A DNA stretch of 34,988 nucleotides from a virus, in the IMG/VR virus record IMGVR_UViG_3300027734_000182, positions 1 through 34,988 of that record. One strand, given 5' to 3'. The notes beneath the pieces are model-generated. The model searched no databases. It saw only the letters and a list, made by a program, of their open reading frames with translations, and was not told where the DNA came from. Positions within the stretch are counted from its first letter, which is position 1, and the number at the start of each line of letters is the position of its first letter. Below, one piece after another: positions 5,499-13,228 of this stretch. Both the position numbers and the translations under genes were made by a program.

Positions 5499-5741
5499 AT
5501 GTTACAAAGCGAAAAAGATGCTGAAAATTATTACCGAGTGCAGGCTAAGTTTGAGCAACGCCAGCGCATGATTGATAAAGGCTGGGGTGACCGTGCAGAA
5601 TACGAAAAGTTGCAACACCGTGAACGCAAAAACAGGCATATTCAAAATATTAAAAATGCAATATTAGGTGGTTTGATGGCTTTGTTTATCTGTTTTATTG
5701 TGTTTGGCACTAACTATGTAATAAATGGCAATGCAATATAA
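5499..5741 (+). CDS. Small membrane-anchored protein
   Basis: An 80-aa protein with a charged, helical N-terminal 50 residues (DAENYYRVQAKFEQRQRMIDK ... QHRERKNRH) and one C-terminal membrane segment (LGGLMALFICFIVFGTNYVI). The basic stretch before the segment predicts a cytoplasmic N-terminus. AGGAG precedes the ATG. It sits between the lipoprotein and the 147-aa protein, so it may act at the envelope with the former. Function unknown. Confidence 0.6.
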   Translation: MLQSEKDAENYYRVQAKFEQRQRMIDKGWGDRAEYEKLQHRERKNRHIQNIKNAILGGLMALFICFIVFGTNYVINGNAI

Positions 5742-6168
5742 AAAGTTCGACCAGCGATTGCACGATGAGTGTGATCCACCTGCCCGTAATGCGGTCGCTG
5801 GCTGGCTTAAAAACCTTTGGTATGTCGATGCCTTACCAAACCCAGATAAATACGCTGTAGACCTTGTATTGAGCAAAAATGGGCAGGAGATTGGGTTTGC
5901 AGAAGTTGAAGTGCGGGATTGGGGTATGCAATTTTGCCCATACGACACAATTCACATTGCCCAGCGTAAAGAAAAACTGTTTGCCCATCCCCGTACAACA
6001 ATGTATGTTGTAACTTCTGACTATACACACGCTTACTGGATCAGGGCCAACAAGATTAAGGATTGCCCGTTAATTGAAGTACCTAACAGGGCAGTTGCCC
6101 GTGATGAGTATTTTTACGATGTTCCCAAAGACCTGTGGAAGTTTGTCGATCTTCGGGAATTATTTTAA
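5725..6168 (+). CDS. Hypothetical protein, possible restriction-fold nuclease
   Basis: A 147-aa protein that overlaps the previous gene by 17 bases; an in-frame ATG at 5731 is an equal alternative start. Residues around 43-62 (YAVDLVLSKNGQEIGFAEVEVRDW) show an acidic residue on one strand and E-V-E on the next, as in PD-(D/E)XK-fold enzymes where the lysine is replaced (BamHI uses E-x-E). Later there is a strand of the type YVVTSDYTHAYWI. It is the last rightward gene and meets the leftward endolysin gene tail to tail with a 4-base overlap. The nuclease idea is an inference from one motif. Confidence 0.55.
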   Translation: MAMQYKKFDQRLHDECDPPARNAVAGWLKNLWYVDALPNPDKYAVDLVLSKNGQEIGFAEVEVRDWGMQFCPYDTIHIAQRKEKLFAHPRTTMYVVTSDYTHAYWIRANKIKDCPLIEVPNRAVARDEYFYDVPKDLWKFVDLRELF

Positions 6169-6596
6169 GCGTAGGGCCTTGTGCCTGATCTATCAATAAT
6201 TAAAGACTGTTTGCGAGGATTGCTCCCAGCAACACTAGGCACACTAATATGTGTCCAACGGTCAAATTCTCGAATAACTTGGTCATAGCCAATCCCCGAT
6301 GCGATCACAGCTTTCACTACTTCATCGGGGGTCATGCCTGCTACACGAATATCTGCCGCACAACCAATCCGATGCTGTGATGTGTCCTTTGATCCTACCG
6401 CATCATTAACTTGCTTGCAACGAAACGCTGAATTAACGGTAATGGCTTTTTTGCCAAGAACTTCTCTGACTTCCTCAAGAAACAAAGCTAAACGCTCTAA
6501 ATTGGCAATTTCAGCATCATTGGGCGTGTTTTCAAACTCACGGTGATCCGTGTGTGTTAATTCTTCTAGCGTGAAGTGTTCAGTCAGTTTCGTCAT
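6165..6596 (-). CDS. Endolysin, peptidase M15 family
   Basis: A 143-aa zinc peptidase of the M15 D-Ala-D-Ala/L-Ala-D-Glu group that cuts peptidoglycan cross-bridges. Zinc ligands are visible as SQHRIGCAAD (His75 and Asp82) and WTHIS (His116), with the VNSAFRC stretch carrying the conserved arginine near residue 59. The length is the usual one for the short phage forms. It has no signal peptide and so needs the adjacent holins. The start is preceded by TAGGAC and overlaps the holin gene by 17 bases. It is the last gene of the late leftward block. Confidence 0.85.
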   Translation of the reverse strand: MTKLTEHFTLEELTHTDHREFENTPNDAEIANLERLALFLEEVREVLGKKAITVNSAFRCKQVNDAVGSKDTSQHRIGCAADIRVAGMTPDEVVKAVIASGIGYDQVIREFDRWTHISVPSVAGSNPRKQSLIIDRSGTRPYA

Positions 6597-6807
6597 TTTG
6601 TCCTATCTTAATGCCTGTAATTAAACCTATAAACCCACCAACTACCGTTTGAAACGCTGGGCCAATAATTGCAAAAATAGGGTCATTTGGAATATTAGGG
6701 TCAAATACTGCCATAACCATAGCTATTACCATGCCAGAAATAACAAGGCATAAAGTAAAAGTTACGCAAATAGTGACAAATCCAGCAACATTTTCTTTAG
6801 CTATCAT
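6580..6807 (-). CDS. Putative holin, two membrane segments
   Basis: A 75-aa protein with two hydrophobic segments (about residues 8-33 and 43-67) joined by a short loop (DPNIPNDP), and a charged C-terminus (QNDETD). This is the plan of a class II holin. It lies directly before the endolysin and overlaps both neighbours (ATGA with the upstream gene). Holins have little sequence conservation, so the call rests on topology and position. Confidence 0.65.
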   Translation of the reverse strand: MIAKENVAGFVTICVTFTLCLVISGMVIAMVMAVFDPNIPNDPIFAIIGPAFQTVVGGFIGLITGIKIGQNDETD

Positions 6808-7208
6808 TCTTTGGCCTTTGTTTTCATATCCATAATCTTTTCTAGGCTACGGCCACCAAAGTATGCGGTCATTACCAACATACCCCATTGGCCTAACAAT
6901 TCTACATAAGCGCCCCTTGTTTCATGCCCAAGCATGGACATAAACGCAAAAAATGTATATACAGCCAGAATAAATATAAGGGTAAGCGGCCTGATGTTTT
7001 TAGCTAAAAAACTGTCTGTACTGGCATCAGATTTCCAACGGTCAGAGATGTTATTAGCTTCATTCATATCAGCTTGTAATTCAGCCAATTTACCGTCTTG
7101 GGCTAATTTTTGTAGTTCTAGTGCCGCTTGTGCTTTTTGTGCAGGGTCAGGTATTACTTTGTCTAGTATTTTTAAACCAGCACCAACTATATCGTCTATG
7201 CCAAACAT
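6804..7208 (-). CDS. 3TM-type phage holin family protein
   Basis: A 134-aa protein matching the phage/GTA 3TM holin family. It has an N-terminal amphipathic helix (MFGIDDIVGAGLKILDKVIPDP), a coiled region rich in A, Q, L and K, the NNISDRWKSDASTDSFLAKNIRP-type linker (broken here into its parts N-N-I and W-K-S-D), and then two hydrophobic segments around 74-93 and 104-120. GGGGGT precedes the ATG. Two holin-like genes in a row suggest a holin/antiholin pair or a holin plus pinholin. Confidence 0.75.
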   Translation of the reverse strand: MFGIDDIVGAGLKILDKVIPDPAQKAQAALELQKLAQDGKLAELQADMNEANNISDRWKSDASTDSFLAKNIRPLTLIFILAVYTFFAFMSMLGHETRGAYVELLGQWGMLVMTAYFGGRSLEKIMDMKTKAKE

Positions 7209-7247
7209 GATATTGACCCCCAGTAACTAAAACAAAAAGATAAGTAA

Positions 7248-7337
7248 CTAATTGTAATAAACATAAATTCCAAACGCTATCCACCCTGTAGCTACTACCC
7301 AACCCCACATTAAAATGTCAAAATCATCATTCACCAC
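7248..7337 (-). CDS. 29-aa membrane micropeptide
   Basis: Minus-strand frame starting at GTG 7337 (or the next GTG at 7334), reading NDDFDILMWGWVVAT... to IYVYYN. It has an acidic head and one tryptophan-rich membrane segment. GGGGGT lies before the GTG, the same ribosome-site form as the neighbouring holin gene, and the start overlaps the stop of the upstream gene. Its place in the lysis cassette suggests an accessory lysis peptide. The evidence is thin: no ATG, and very short. Confidence 0.35.
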   Translation of the reverse strand: MVNDDFDILMWGWVVATGWIAFGIYVYYN

Positions 7338-7783
7338 TTGTACCCCCAAGTAGCGTACCAAGCAATTACTGCGGCAAACGCAAAACAATAAAACTGTACC
7401 CGTCTAATTGCTTTTAAATCATGTTGGTATGCTTCATTATCCTTGCGTTGCATATTTTCAATGTCTAGCTTTATTTTTAATACTGCTTCCCACTCTTTAG
7501 CGCCATGAGCCTTGACAAATTTAATCTTTAAATTAGCTTCTTCATCACTTATTTGTTTTTTGTGTTTCCAAGATTCTAAGGCTTTAATTAACGCTTTTTC
7601 TTTTTTTAACTCAGCTTCACGCCTTGCTCTAATGCGGTCATTTGCTTGTTTTTGGGCTACATCAATTGCATCGTGCTGTACATCTTCAATACTTTTACTA
7701 AGTTGTTTTGATGCTTCACGGCTAGAATTTAAACTACCGCTAAGACCTTTTACGCCTTCAGATATTCCAAATGGATCTGCCAC
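7331..7783 (-). CDS. Coiled-coil protein with C-terminal membrane anchor
   Basis: A 150-aa protein starting with GTG. Residues 20-120 are strongly helical and charged, likely a coiled coil (for example RARREAELKKEKALIKALE). One membrane segment ends the protein (FYCFAFAAVIAWYATW). A cytoplasmic coiled coil with a C-terminal anchor is unlike the usual inner-membrane spanin, whose anchor is N-terminal. It lies between the XhlA-like gene and the holins, so a lysis or membrane role is likely; family not recognised. Confidence 0.55.
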   Translation of the reverse strand: MADPFGISEGVKGLSGSLNSSREASKQLSKSIEDVQHDAIDVAQKQANDRIRARREAELKKEKALIKALESWKHKKQISDEEANLKIKFVKAHGAKEWEAVLKIKLDIENMQRKDNEAYQHDLKAIRRVQFYCFAFAAVIAWYATWGYKW

Positions 7784-7788
7784 ATCAT

Positions 7789-8019
7789 TTACTTATTTGA
7801 AAACCAATGTGCGATAAAACCCACGATTGAACTAATAGCCGATACAAACCCCATACCGACCCAAAAACCACCACGACTGCGATTAGCCATTGCAACAAGT
7901 TCTTCAACGCTGGCTTCCATTTTGTCAATTTTTTTAGACATATCGTCAAACTTGGCTTCATAAGATTCAACCTTATTCCACAAAACTCCATACTTTACGG
8001 GGTCAATTTCAAAAGACAT
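7789..8019 (-). CDS. XhlA-like coiled-coil membrane protein
   Basis: A 76-aa protein with a short coiled coil (KVESYEAKFDDMSKKIDKME) followed by a basic NRSRGG turn and one membrane segment (FWVGMGFVSAISSIVGFIA). This is the plan of the haemolysin XhlA/holin-associated proteins. I chose ATG 8019 over the longer frame, whose first 21 residues fall in the end of the fibre gene. It opens the lysis cassette. Confidence 0.6.
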   Translation of the reverse strand: MSFEIDPVKYGVLWNKVESYEAKFDDMSKKIDKMEASVEELVAMANRSRGGFWVGMGFVSAISSIVGFIAHWFSNK

Positions 8020-8029
8020 AATGTTCACT

Positions 8030-8947
8030 TTAAGCAGTATATGTACCAGATGATGTAAATTTGATGACTGTATTAGAGCCACTTGTAGTTACAGTAGGAG
8101 AACCAGTAACTAAGCCAGAGTAATTTCTTGTTGGTACAGAAAAAATAACTACTCCTGAACCACCAGCGCCAGCACCAAAGCTAGTTTGTGTTGCGCCACC
8201 GTTGTAAACAAAAGCGGTATCTCCACCTCCACCACCACCAGAATTTACAGAACCACTTGTAGCGGCAGTTGCACCATCACCAGCAGTATTTTCATCGCCA
8301 GCAGTTCCGCCATTACCCCCACCACCAGATCCACCGCTACCATTAGTTCCACGGTTTGATCCGCCAGTACCGTTATATGTTCCTCCGCCTCCACCGCCTG
8401 CATACGCAACGCTAGAGCCTGTAATAGATGATGTTGTACCTGTGCCTCCATTACCACCTTGAGTTGAAGTGGATGCCGCACCTACGGTACTACTACCGCC
8501 TCCACCTCCGCCTGATCCGCCTGAACTACCACCAGTACCACCAGCAAATCCTTGGCCACTAATTCCAGCGCCACCGCTAGATGCCGTTGTAGCTTGACCG
8601 CCACCGCCTGATCCTCCAGTAGCACCTATGCCGCTACTTGCTTGGCCTCCACCATAGCCACCACCATTAGATGTTACAAGGCTTGTAATAACGCTATTGC
8701 TACCAGTAGTAGCTGAAGCGCCACCAGCGCCTACAGTAACCGTATAAACGGTTTTAGGAATAAATATAGCGCTTGCAGTTAATAAGCCGCCTGCTCCCCC
8801 TCCACCACCTCCACGATAGCCAAAGCTAGAACAATTACCGCCACCACCCCCACCAGCTACTGATAAATAGCTAACAGGATATGGCGCACTTAAATTAAAG
8901 CCATAGCCAACAGCAGTATTGTTACCAACGGTTGTTATAAATGGCAT
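8030..8947 (-). CDS. Glycine-rich tail fibre / adhesin, paralogue 1
   Basis: A 305-aa protein with a short N-terminus, then PVSYLSVAGGGGGG, a beta-strand domain (YTVTVGAGGA), and about 150 residues of G/S/T repeats (GGSGGGG, GGGGGGTYNGTGG). The end (FSVPTRNYSG ... IKFTSSGTYTA) is nearly shared with the 23820-24899 protein. Such glycine runs form polyglycine-II helices in the tip adhesins of some phages (T4-like S16 gp38 type). It is likely a receptor-binding or fibre-tip protein. The C-terminus could dock it on the fibre. Confidence 0.7.
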   Translation of the reverse strand: MPFITTVGNNTAVGYGFNLSAPYPVSYLSVAGGGGGGNCSSFGYRGGGGGGAGGLLTASAIFIPKTVYTVTVGAGGASATTGSNSVITSLVTSNGGGYGGGQASSGIGATGGSGGGGQATTASSGGAGISGQGFAGGTGGSSGGSGGGGGGSSTVGAASTSTQGGNGGTGTTSSITGSSVAYAGGGGGGTYNGTGGSNRGTNGSGGSGGGGNGGTAGDENTAGDGATAATSGSVNSGGGGGGDTAFVYNGGATQTSFGAGAGGSGVVIFSVPTRNYSGLVTGSPTVTTSGSNTVIKFTSSGTYTA

Positions 8948-8949
8948 AT

Positions 8950-9651
8950 TTAAGCGTATTTAGATTGTGAAGCAAAAGTGGTAAATGTTGCACTTGCAGT
9001 TTTTACAATGGTTAAAGTGTAAATATCTACAGAATTAGCATTACCAGATGTGATTGCTATGCCGTTAATAGTTTTAGGAGTAACGGTTGTGCCATCAATT
9101 TTAATTACATTGGCGTAATAGGCTGTAGAACCATTAGTAACCATTAACACTAAAGTAGCCGTTTGGCCTACTGCCATCAATGAATCTAAACTGGTAGTAG
9201 AGTTTCCACGGACATTAACGGTAAAGTTAGTTGAGTTGTTAGATGTGTAATAACGAACCGCTTGGGTTTTAAAATCATAATCAATGCTTGCAGAAGGGGC
9301 AGTACCAGTAACCGTAGCGCCTTCCAAAATACTGCTAATAGAACCGCCTGTAATGGCCACATTATTAGCGTTTTGGGTGGACATAGTACCTAAAGCGCCT
9401 ACATAAGTATCTACATAATTCTTGGTAGCTACATCTTGTGCGTTAGTAGGGTCAGAAGTATTAACAATACGGTTTGTACCCATATTGAGATTGCCAGTAG
9501 CGGTTGTTTGACCGTCAGTAGCTAACGAACCTGTCAAAGCATTAGCAATGTCTGTAAGGGTTGTATTAGCCCATGTAGAACTAATAGTTGTGCCTGTAAC
9601 TACTGGGTTACCAGCAGGTAGGGAATAAGTACCCGATCCATTGCGTGACAT
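8950..9651 (-). CDS. Tail fibre protein
   Basis: A 233-aa protein. The N-terminus, SGTYSLPAGNPVVTGTTI and TTLTDIANALTGSL, is the common virion-binding head of podovirus fibres. LNMGTNRIVNTSDPTNAQDVATKNYVD (residues about 53-80) is a familiar fibre repeat that precedes the trimeric shaft. The rest is T/S/N-rich beta structure. AAGGAAA precedes the ATG. It lies two bases upstream of the glycine-rich adhesin, with which it probably forms a fibre. Confidence 0.8.
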   Translation of the reverse strand: MSRNGSGTYSLPAGNPVVTGTTISSTWANTTLTDIANALTGSLATDGQTTATGNLNMGTNRIVNTSDPTNAQDVATKNYVDTYVGALGTMSTQNANNVAITGGSISSILEGATVTGTAPSASIDYDFKTQAVRYYTSNNSTNFTVNVRGNSTTSLDSLMAVGQTATLVLMVTNGSTAYYANVIKIDGTTVTPKTINGIAITSGNANSVDIYTLTIVKTASATFTTFASQSKYA

Positions 9652-9661
9652 AAATTTTCCT

Positions 9662-11521
9662 TTACATACCTTGCATCATTAACATTTTAGCCAATTGTTT
9701 GGCTTTTTCTACTTCAGCTATTTTGTCGGTCATATTTCGACCTACTTGCGACATTTCGTAAGGGCTTACGCTTTCCATTAACCTAGCGGCTTCAGCAGGA
9801 TTTAGCATGGTTTCGCCAATTTTTGTTTTTAACTTTTGATTAGCACCGCCATACAACGCATCGCCTACTCGTTCTAATGCGCCACCTACTATTCCAGCAG
9901 GAGCAAAATTACGCAAAGCATTAGGCAATCCAACCTGATTCATCATGTTAGAAAATGCCAATTTTTGAACCGTATCTGAACCTACATCTTTACCAGCAGT
10001 TTCAGCGTACTTTACACGCTTCATATCTTCGCCAATAGCTTCTAATCTGGCAAATTGACGATCAGACAGTACGCCTTCTTTTTTCAATGCTTTTAAATTA
10101 TTAAAAAATGTGTCGTATTTAACCGTGCCTTTAGATGCGGAAATAGATTTATCAGCAATATTTTGCAAACTTTGCAATTGTTCAATTGGCTTAGAAAGCC
10201 GTGCAAATGTTTCTCTAGCTAACTTGTATTCAGGGCTTATTTGGTCATTTTCAAGGAAATTTAACAATCTGTTCTTTGCGGTTATCTTTGCTTTTAATTC
10301 TGAATCAAGGGCAGGATTCTTAGTGTTTTGCAATCTTCCTTCTAAAGCGTTAATTTGACTGTCTAAGGCAAATTTAGTTTCATGCAAGCCACGCAATGAA
10401 TTTGCTGGGTTTCCAATATCTTTACCTTTGTCTAAGGCATTTTCACCAGCTTGAAGCATGGCAGACTTAATAGATGGCGATTTTGTCAATCCTTTAAATT
10501 CTGCTTGTAATTCAGGTGTCAATGTTGAAAAATCAACGCCTTTTTGTAGTGCTGGCTCATATAGTTCATCACCTAGCTGTTTACGCAAATCAAGGTATTT
10601 CTCTGATCTTGTAGGGCTGGCAATGTTACTAAGAGCAGTTGCTTGTGCGTTAGCTTGTGCCGCTTTACGACCAGCAATAGTATTAGTCATTTCAGGCGTA
10701 TTTACCGCTGTACGCTCTAATGCGGCCAAACTTGGTACACCAGCGGCCTGACCAACAGTAGGCATTGAACCTTCAATTAAAGGTTTAGCGTTTTTAAGGT
10801 TTTGAATAGCCAATTCGTCTTGACCACCTGAAAACTCACGCAAAGCACGGCCTAAAATTTTATTTCGGCCACCTTCATATAATGGCTCTACTGCACCTTT
10901 AACAGCGTTATAGCCTGTTTTAATTAAACCACCAACCACAGGAAATGCCGCACCAATTGCTCCTTGGATGCCCATGTTTTCCATTTTAGTGTTGCCAAAT
11001 TCTTCAGGCGTTAAACCAACCTTTTCAGGAGATGCAACACCTGAAGCCACGCCAACACCAAATCCTTGTGCAACACGCTGGGCAAAACTAGGAATCATTC
11101 CAGATCCAGCCGTAGCCATCCAAGGGGCGGCTTGACCAACCATTGATCCACCAGAACTAATTGCACCACCTACATCACCTGAAGCCTTTTGTGTTCCTGC
11201 TTCAATCTGATTAATGGCGTTAACCATATTGTCACCAGTTTGACCGCCACCAAAGTATTTACCAAATGCTTGAATTACACCAGCAGGGTTTTTAGCGACC
11301 CCAGTTGCAATATTTACAGGCAATGAAGCAGTTGCTGTAAGTGCTTTACGGGCTGTATCTGTGCCGCCAGTAGTCCCAGAACCGTAAGATGATGTATTTA
11401 ATGGAACGCCTGACATTGGGTCGTACTGTATATCTTCAGCAGACTGCGTGAACATATTGCCCTGTTCAGGAGCATTTGCAACAAATCTACCAGTTGAGGG
11501 AGCATTAGGTATAAATGGCAT
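9662..11521 (-). CDS. Putative ejection / internal virion protein
   Basis: A 619-aa protein with a flexible P/N/G/T-rich head (MPFIPNAPSTGRFVANAPEQG), an A/G-rich region with weakly hydrophobic segments near 160-260 (IGAAFPVVGGLIKTGYNAVKGA), and a long helical C-terminal half. It takes the place that internal core or ejection proteins have in T7- and P22-like phages, which lack a tape measure. I start it at ATG 11521, directly after the upstream stop; an in-frame TTG at 11548 would overlap that gene. No catalytic motif is seen. Confidence 0.6.
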   Translation of the reverse strand: MPFIPNAPSTGRFVANAPEQGNMFTQSAEDIQYDPMSGVPLNTSSYGSGTTGGTDTARKALTATASLPVNIATGVAKNPAGVIQAFGKYFGGGQTGDNMVNAINQIEAGTQKASGDVGGAISSGGSMVGQAAPWMATAGSGMIPSFAQRVAQGFGVGVASGVASPEKVGLTPEEFGNTKMENMGIQGAIGAAFPVVGGLIKTGYNAVKGAVEPLYEGGRNKILGRALREFSGGQDELAIQNLKNAKPLIEGSMPTVGQAAGVPSLAALERTAVNTPEMTNTIAGRKAAQANAQATALSNIASPTRSEKYLDLRKQLGDELYEPALQKGVDFSTLTPELQAEFKGLTKSPSIKSAMLQAGENALDKGKDIGNPANSLRGLHETKFALDSQINALEGRLQNTKNPALDSELKAKITAKNRLLNFLENDQISPEYKLARETFARLSKPIEQLQSLQNIADKSISASKGTVKYDTFFNNLKALKKEGVLSDRQFARLEAIGEDMKRVKYAETAGKDVGSDTVQKLAFSNMMNQVGLPNALRNFAPAGIVGGALERVGDALYGGANQKLKTKIGETMLNPAEAARLMESVSPYEMSQVGRNMTDKIAEVEKAKQLAKMLMMQGM

Positions 11522-11522
11522 A

Positions 11523-12893
11523 TTAGTTTTTCCAAATTCCTTCAACACCGTTAATAATTATTGGCGTACCATCTTGCAATTTAGCATTTGCCGCATCAGC
11601 TTCAGATGCAAACCTCATTGGCGCATTGTTAGTTGCAGGTTTTGGAGCAACATTAGAATTTTCTAATTCTTTGCTGGTTTTGCCGTAATAAGCTGGAACT
11701 GCACCACGAACAGATGATGTTCCTGCTTCTTTGTTTTGAATGTAGCGGTTATAGCCATTCATTTTTCCAATAATTACATCAGCACCATCAAACGGTGATG
11801 GCAAGAAACGCATAATTGTTTCTTTTTCGCTTGCGCTTTGAGCAGTACCAGCCCGTTCTTTAATGACAGCAGAAGCAGTATTAAATACTTCAGATCGTGC
11901 TTCTAATTGAGCAGGTGTAAATTTACGGTTTTGAGCAACATCACCAAAAGGTATTGATCCTTTTGCACCAATAGCAGGGCCAAACGCATCTCTATTATTT
12001 TCAACGCCTTTAAGAACGCCATTAATAATGGATTTTTGTTGGTTTAATTCAGTAAATTCTTTACCTAAAGATGCGGATGGAGAACCTTTTAATGGTTGAC
12101 CATCTGAACCTAATACTTGTGTGGCTTGTGCAGTTCTAGGATTTACTATATAAATTCCATCTTCACGATCAATTACTTGACCGCCAGTAGGCATTTGAGA
12201 TTTAGGAATTCTTTGTAAAACAATACTAATATTGTCTGGATCACGGAACTCAATAGCAGTTCCAGTATCAATTTGAATAGGTTTTTTAGCTCCTGCGGCT
12301 ACTTGTTTAACAGTTCCATCAGGTTGTTTTTCAAAACGAACGGCATTTTCAGACAAAGTAAACGCTTCAGGATCAGCGTTCATTTTGGTAAACGCAAAAT
12401 TTCTTTGTGCGGCAGATGCTTTTGGATTTGCATACAAATTAGCATAAGCCGCTTGAGGATTAGCTGGAATTGCGGCAACAGGGGCAACCTGTTTGTATTG
12501 TGGATTCAATTCCATGTTAGGGCCGTACATATCAGCAGTAGTTTGAGTAGTAATCTGGTTGTTTGGACCATAAATACCGCCTTCAACACCTGCTTTGCCT
12601 TGTTTTTGCTGAATAAAATCAGCCATAGCAGAAGTTTCGTCTGCTCTTAATTGTTTTGCTAAATCAATTTGCGCTTGATCTGCTTTTTCAAGATTTCTTT
12701 GACCAACATACATATTGGCTAAACTGGCAAGGTTTTGTGTAAATGATGGTGCAACATAACGGCCGCTAATCATTTGACCTTGTGGCTGTTGAGAACCTTG
12801 TTGCATAAGCATTTCAGCCATTTTTTGCTGGCGTAAAATCTGTTGCTGTTGCAACATTTGTTCTGGTGTAAGTGTTCCAATATCAGCGGCCAT
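11523..12893 (-). CDS. Putative virion-internal protein, Q-rich head
   Basis: A 456-aa protein. The first 50 residues are glutamine/methionine-rich (EQMLQQQQILRQQKMAEMLM), followed by a helical region, a beta segment (TAIEFRDPDNISIVLQRIP), and a C-terminal helical part ending in a short beta unit (IIINGVEGIWKN). It is flanked by other putative ejection proteins and is probably packed in the capsid or at the portal. The family is common in environmental podoviruses but has no assigned activity. Confidence 0.55.
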   Translation of the reverse strand: MAADIGTLTPEQMLQQQQILRQQKMAEMLMQQGSQQPQGQMISGRYVAPSFTQNLASLANMYVGQRNLEKADQAQIDLAKQLRADETSAMADFIQQKQGKAGVEGGIYGPNNQITTQTTADMYGPNMELNPQYKQVAPVAAIPANPQAAYANLYANPKASAAQRNFAFTKMNADPEAFTLSENAVRFEKQPDGTVKQVAAGAKKPIQIDTGTAIEFRDPDNISIVLQRIPKSQMPTGGQVIDREDGIYIVNPRTAQATQVLGSDGQPLKGSPSASLGKEFTELNQQKSIINGVLKGVENNRDAFGPAIGAKGSIPFGDVAQNRKFTPAQLEARSEVFNTASAVIKERAGTAQSASEKETIMRFLPSPFDGADVIIGKMNGYNRYIQNKEAGTSSVRGAVPAYYGKTSKELENSNVAPKPATNNAPMRFASEADAANAKLQDGTPIIINGVEGIWKN

Positions 12894-12895
12894 AA

Positions 12896-13228
12896 TTAAT
12901 CTCTTGTAGAAAATAAATTACCAACATTGCTGTAATCAGGTTGTTTTGGCGTATAAGCATAAGGATTTTGACCATTTTGGTCGTAAGCAAGACCTGTAGG
13001 GTTTTCTGTTATCCCATTGCCTTTTTTACGCAAAGCCATTGCCATAGCCATAGGGTTCATGCCGCCTTGTTGCTGAGTTTGACCAGCTTGTTGGACTAAT
13101 TGATTTTGCTGTGCAAGTGCGGCTTGTTGATTGGCTTGTTGCTGGCCAATATTTTGAAAAACAGGGGATAAACCTTGATCTTGCTGGGCAAAGTACGGGC
13201 TTACATCAGTAATATATGGATTAGGCAT
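12896..13228 (-). CDS. Glutamine-rich small virion protein
   Basis: A 110-aa low-complexity protein: residues 25-60 are mostly Q, A and N (GQQQANQQAALAQQNQLVQQ), then an NPMAMAMALRKKG stretch and a Y/N/P-rich tail. The start overlaps the S74-domain gene by 8 bases. Q-rich composition is shared with the genes on both sides, so the three may assemble together. Function unknown. Confidence 0.55.
   Translation of the reverse strand: MPNPYITDVSPYFAQQDQGLSPVFQNIGQQQANQQAALAQQNQLVQQAGQTQQQGGMNPMAMAMALRKKGNGITENPTGLAYDQNGQNPYAYTPKQPDYSNVGNLFSTRD

Noticed and set aside
6164-6200. Terminator between the converging early and late blocks
   Set aside because: The genes overlap by four bases and no stem with a U-run was found on either strand.
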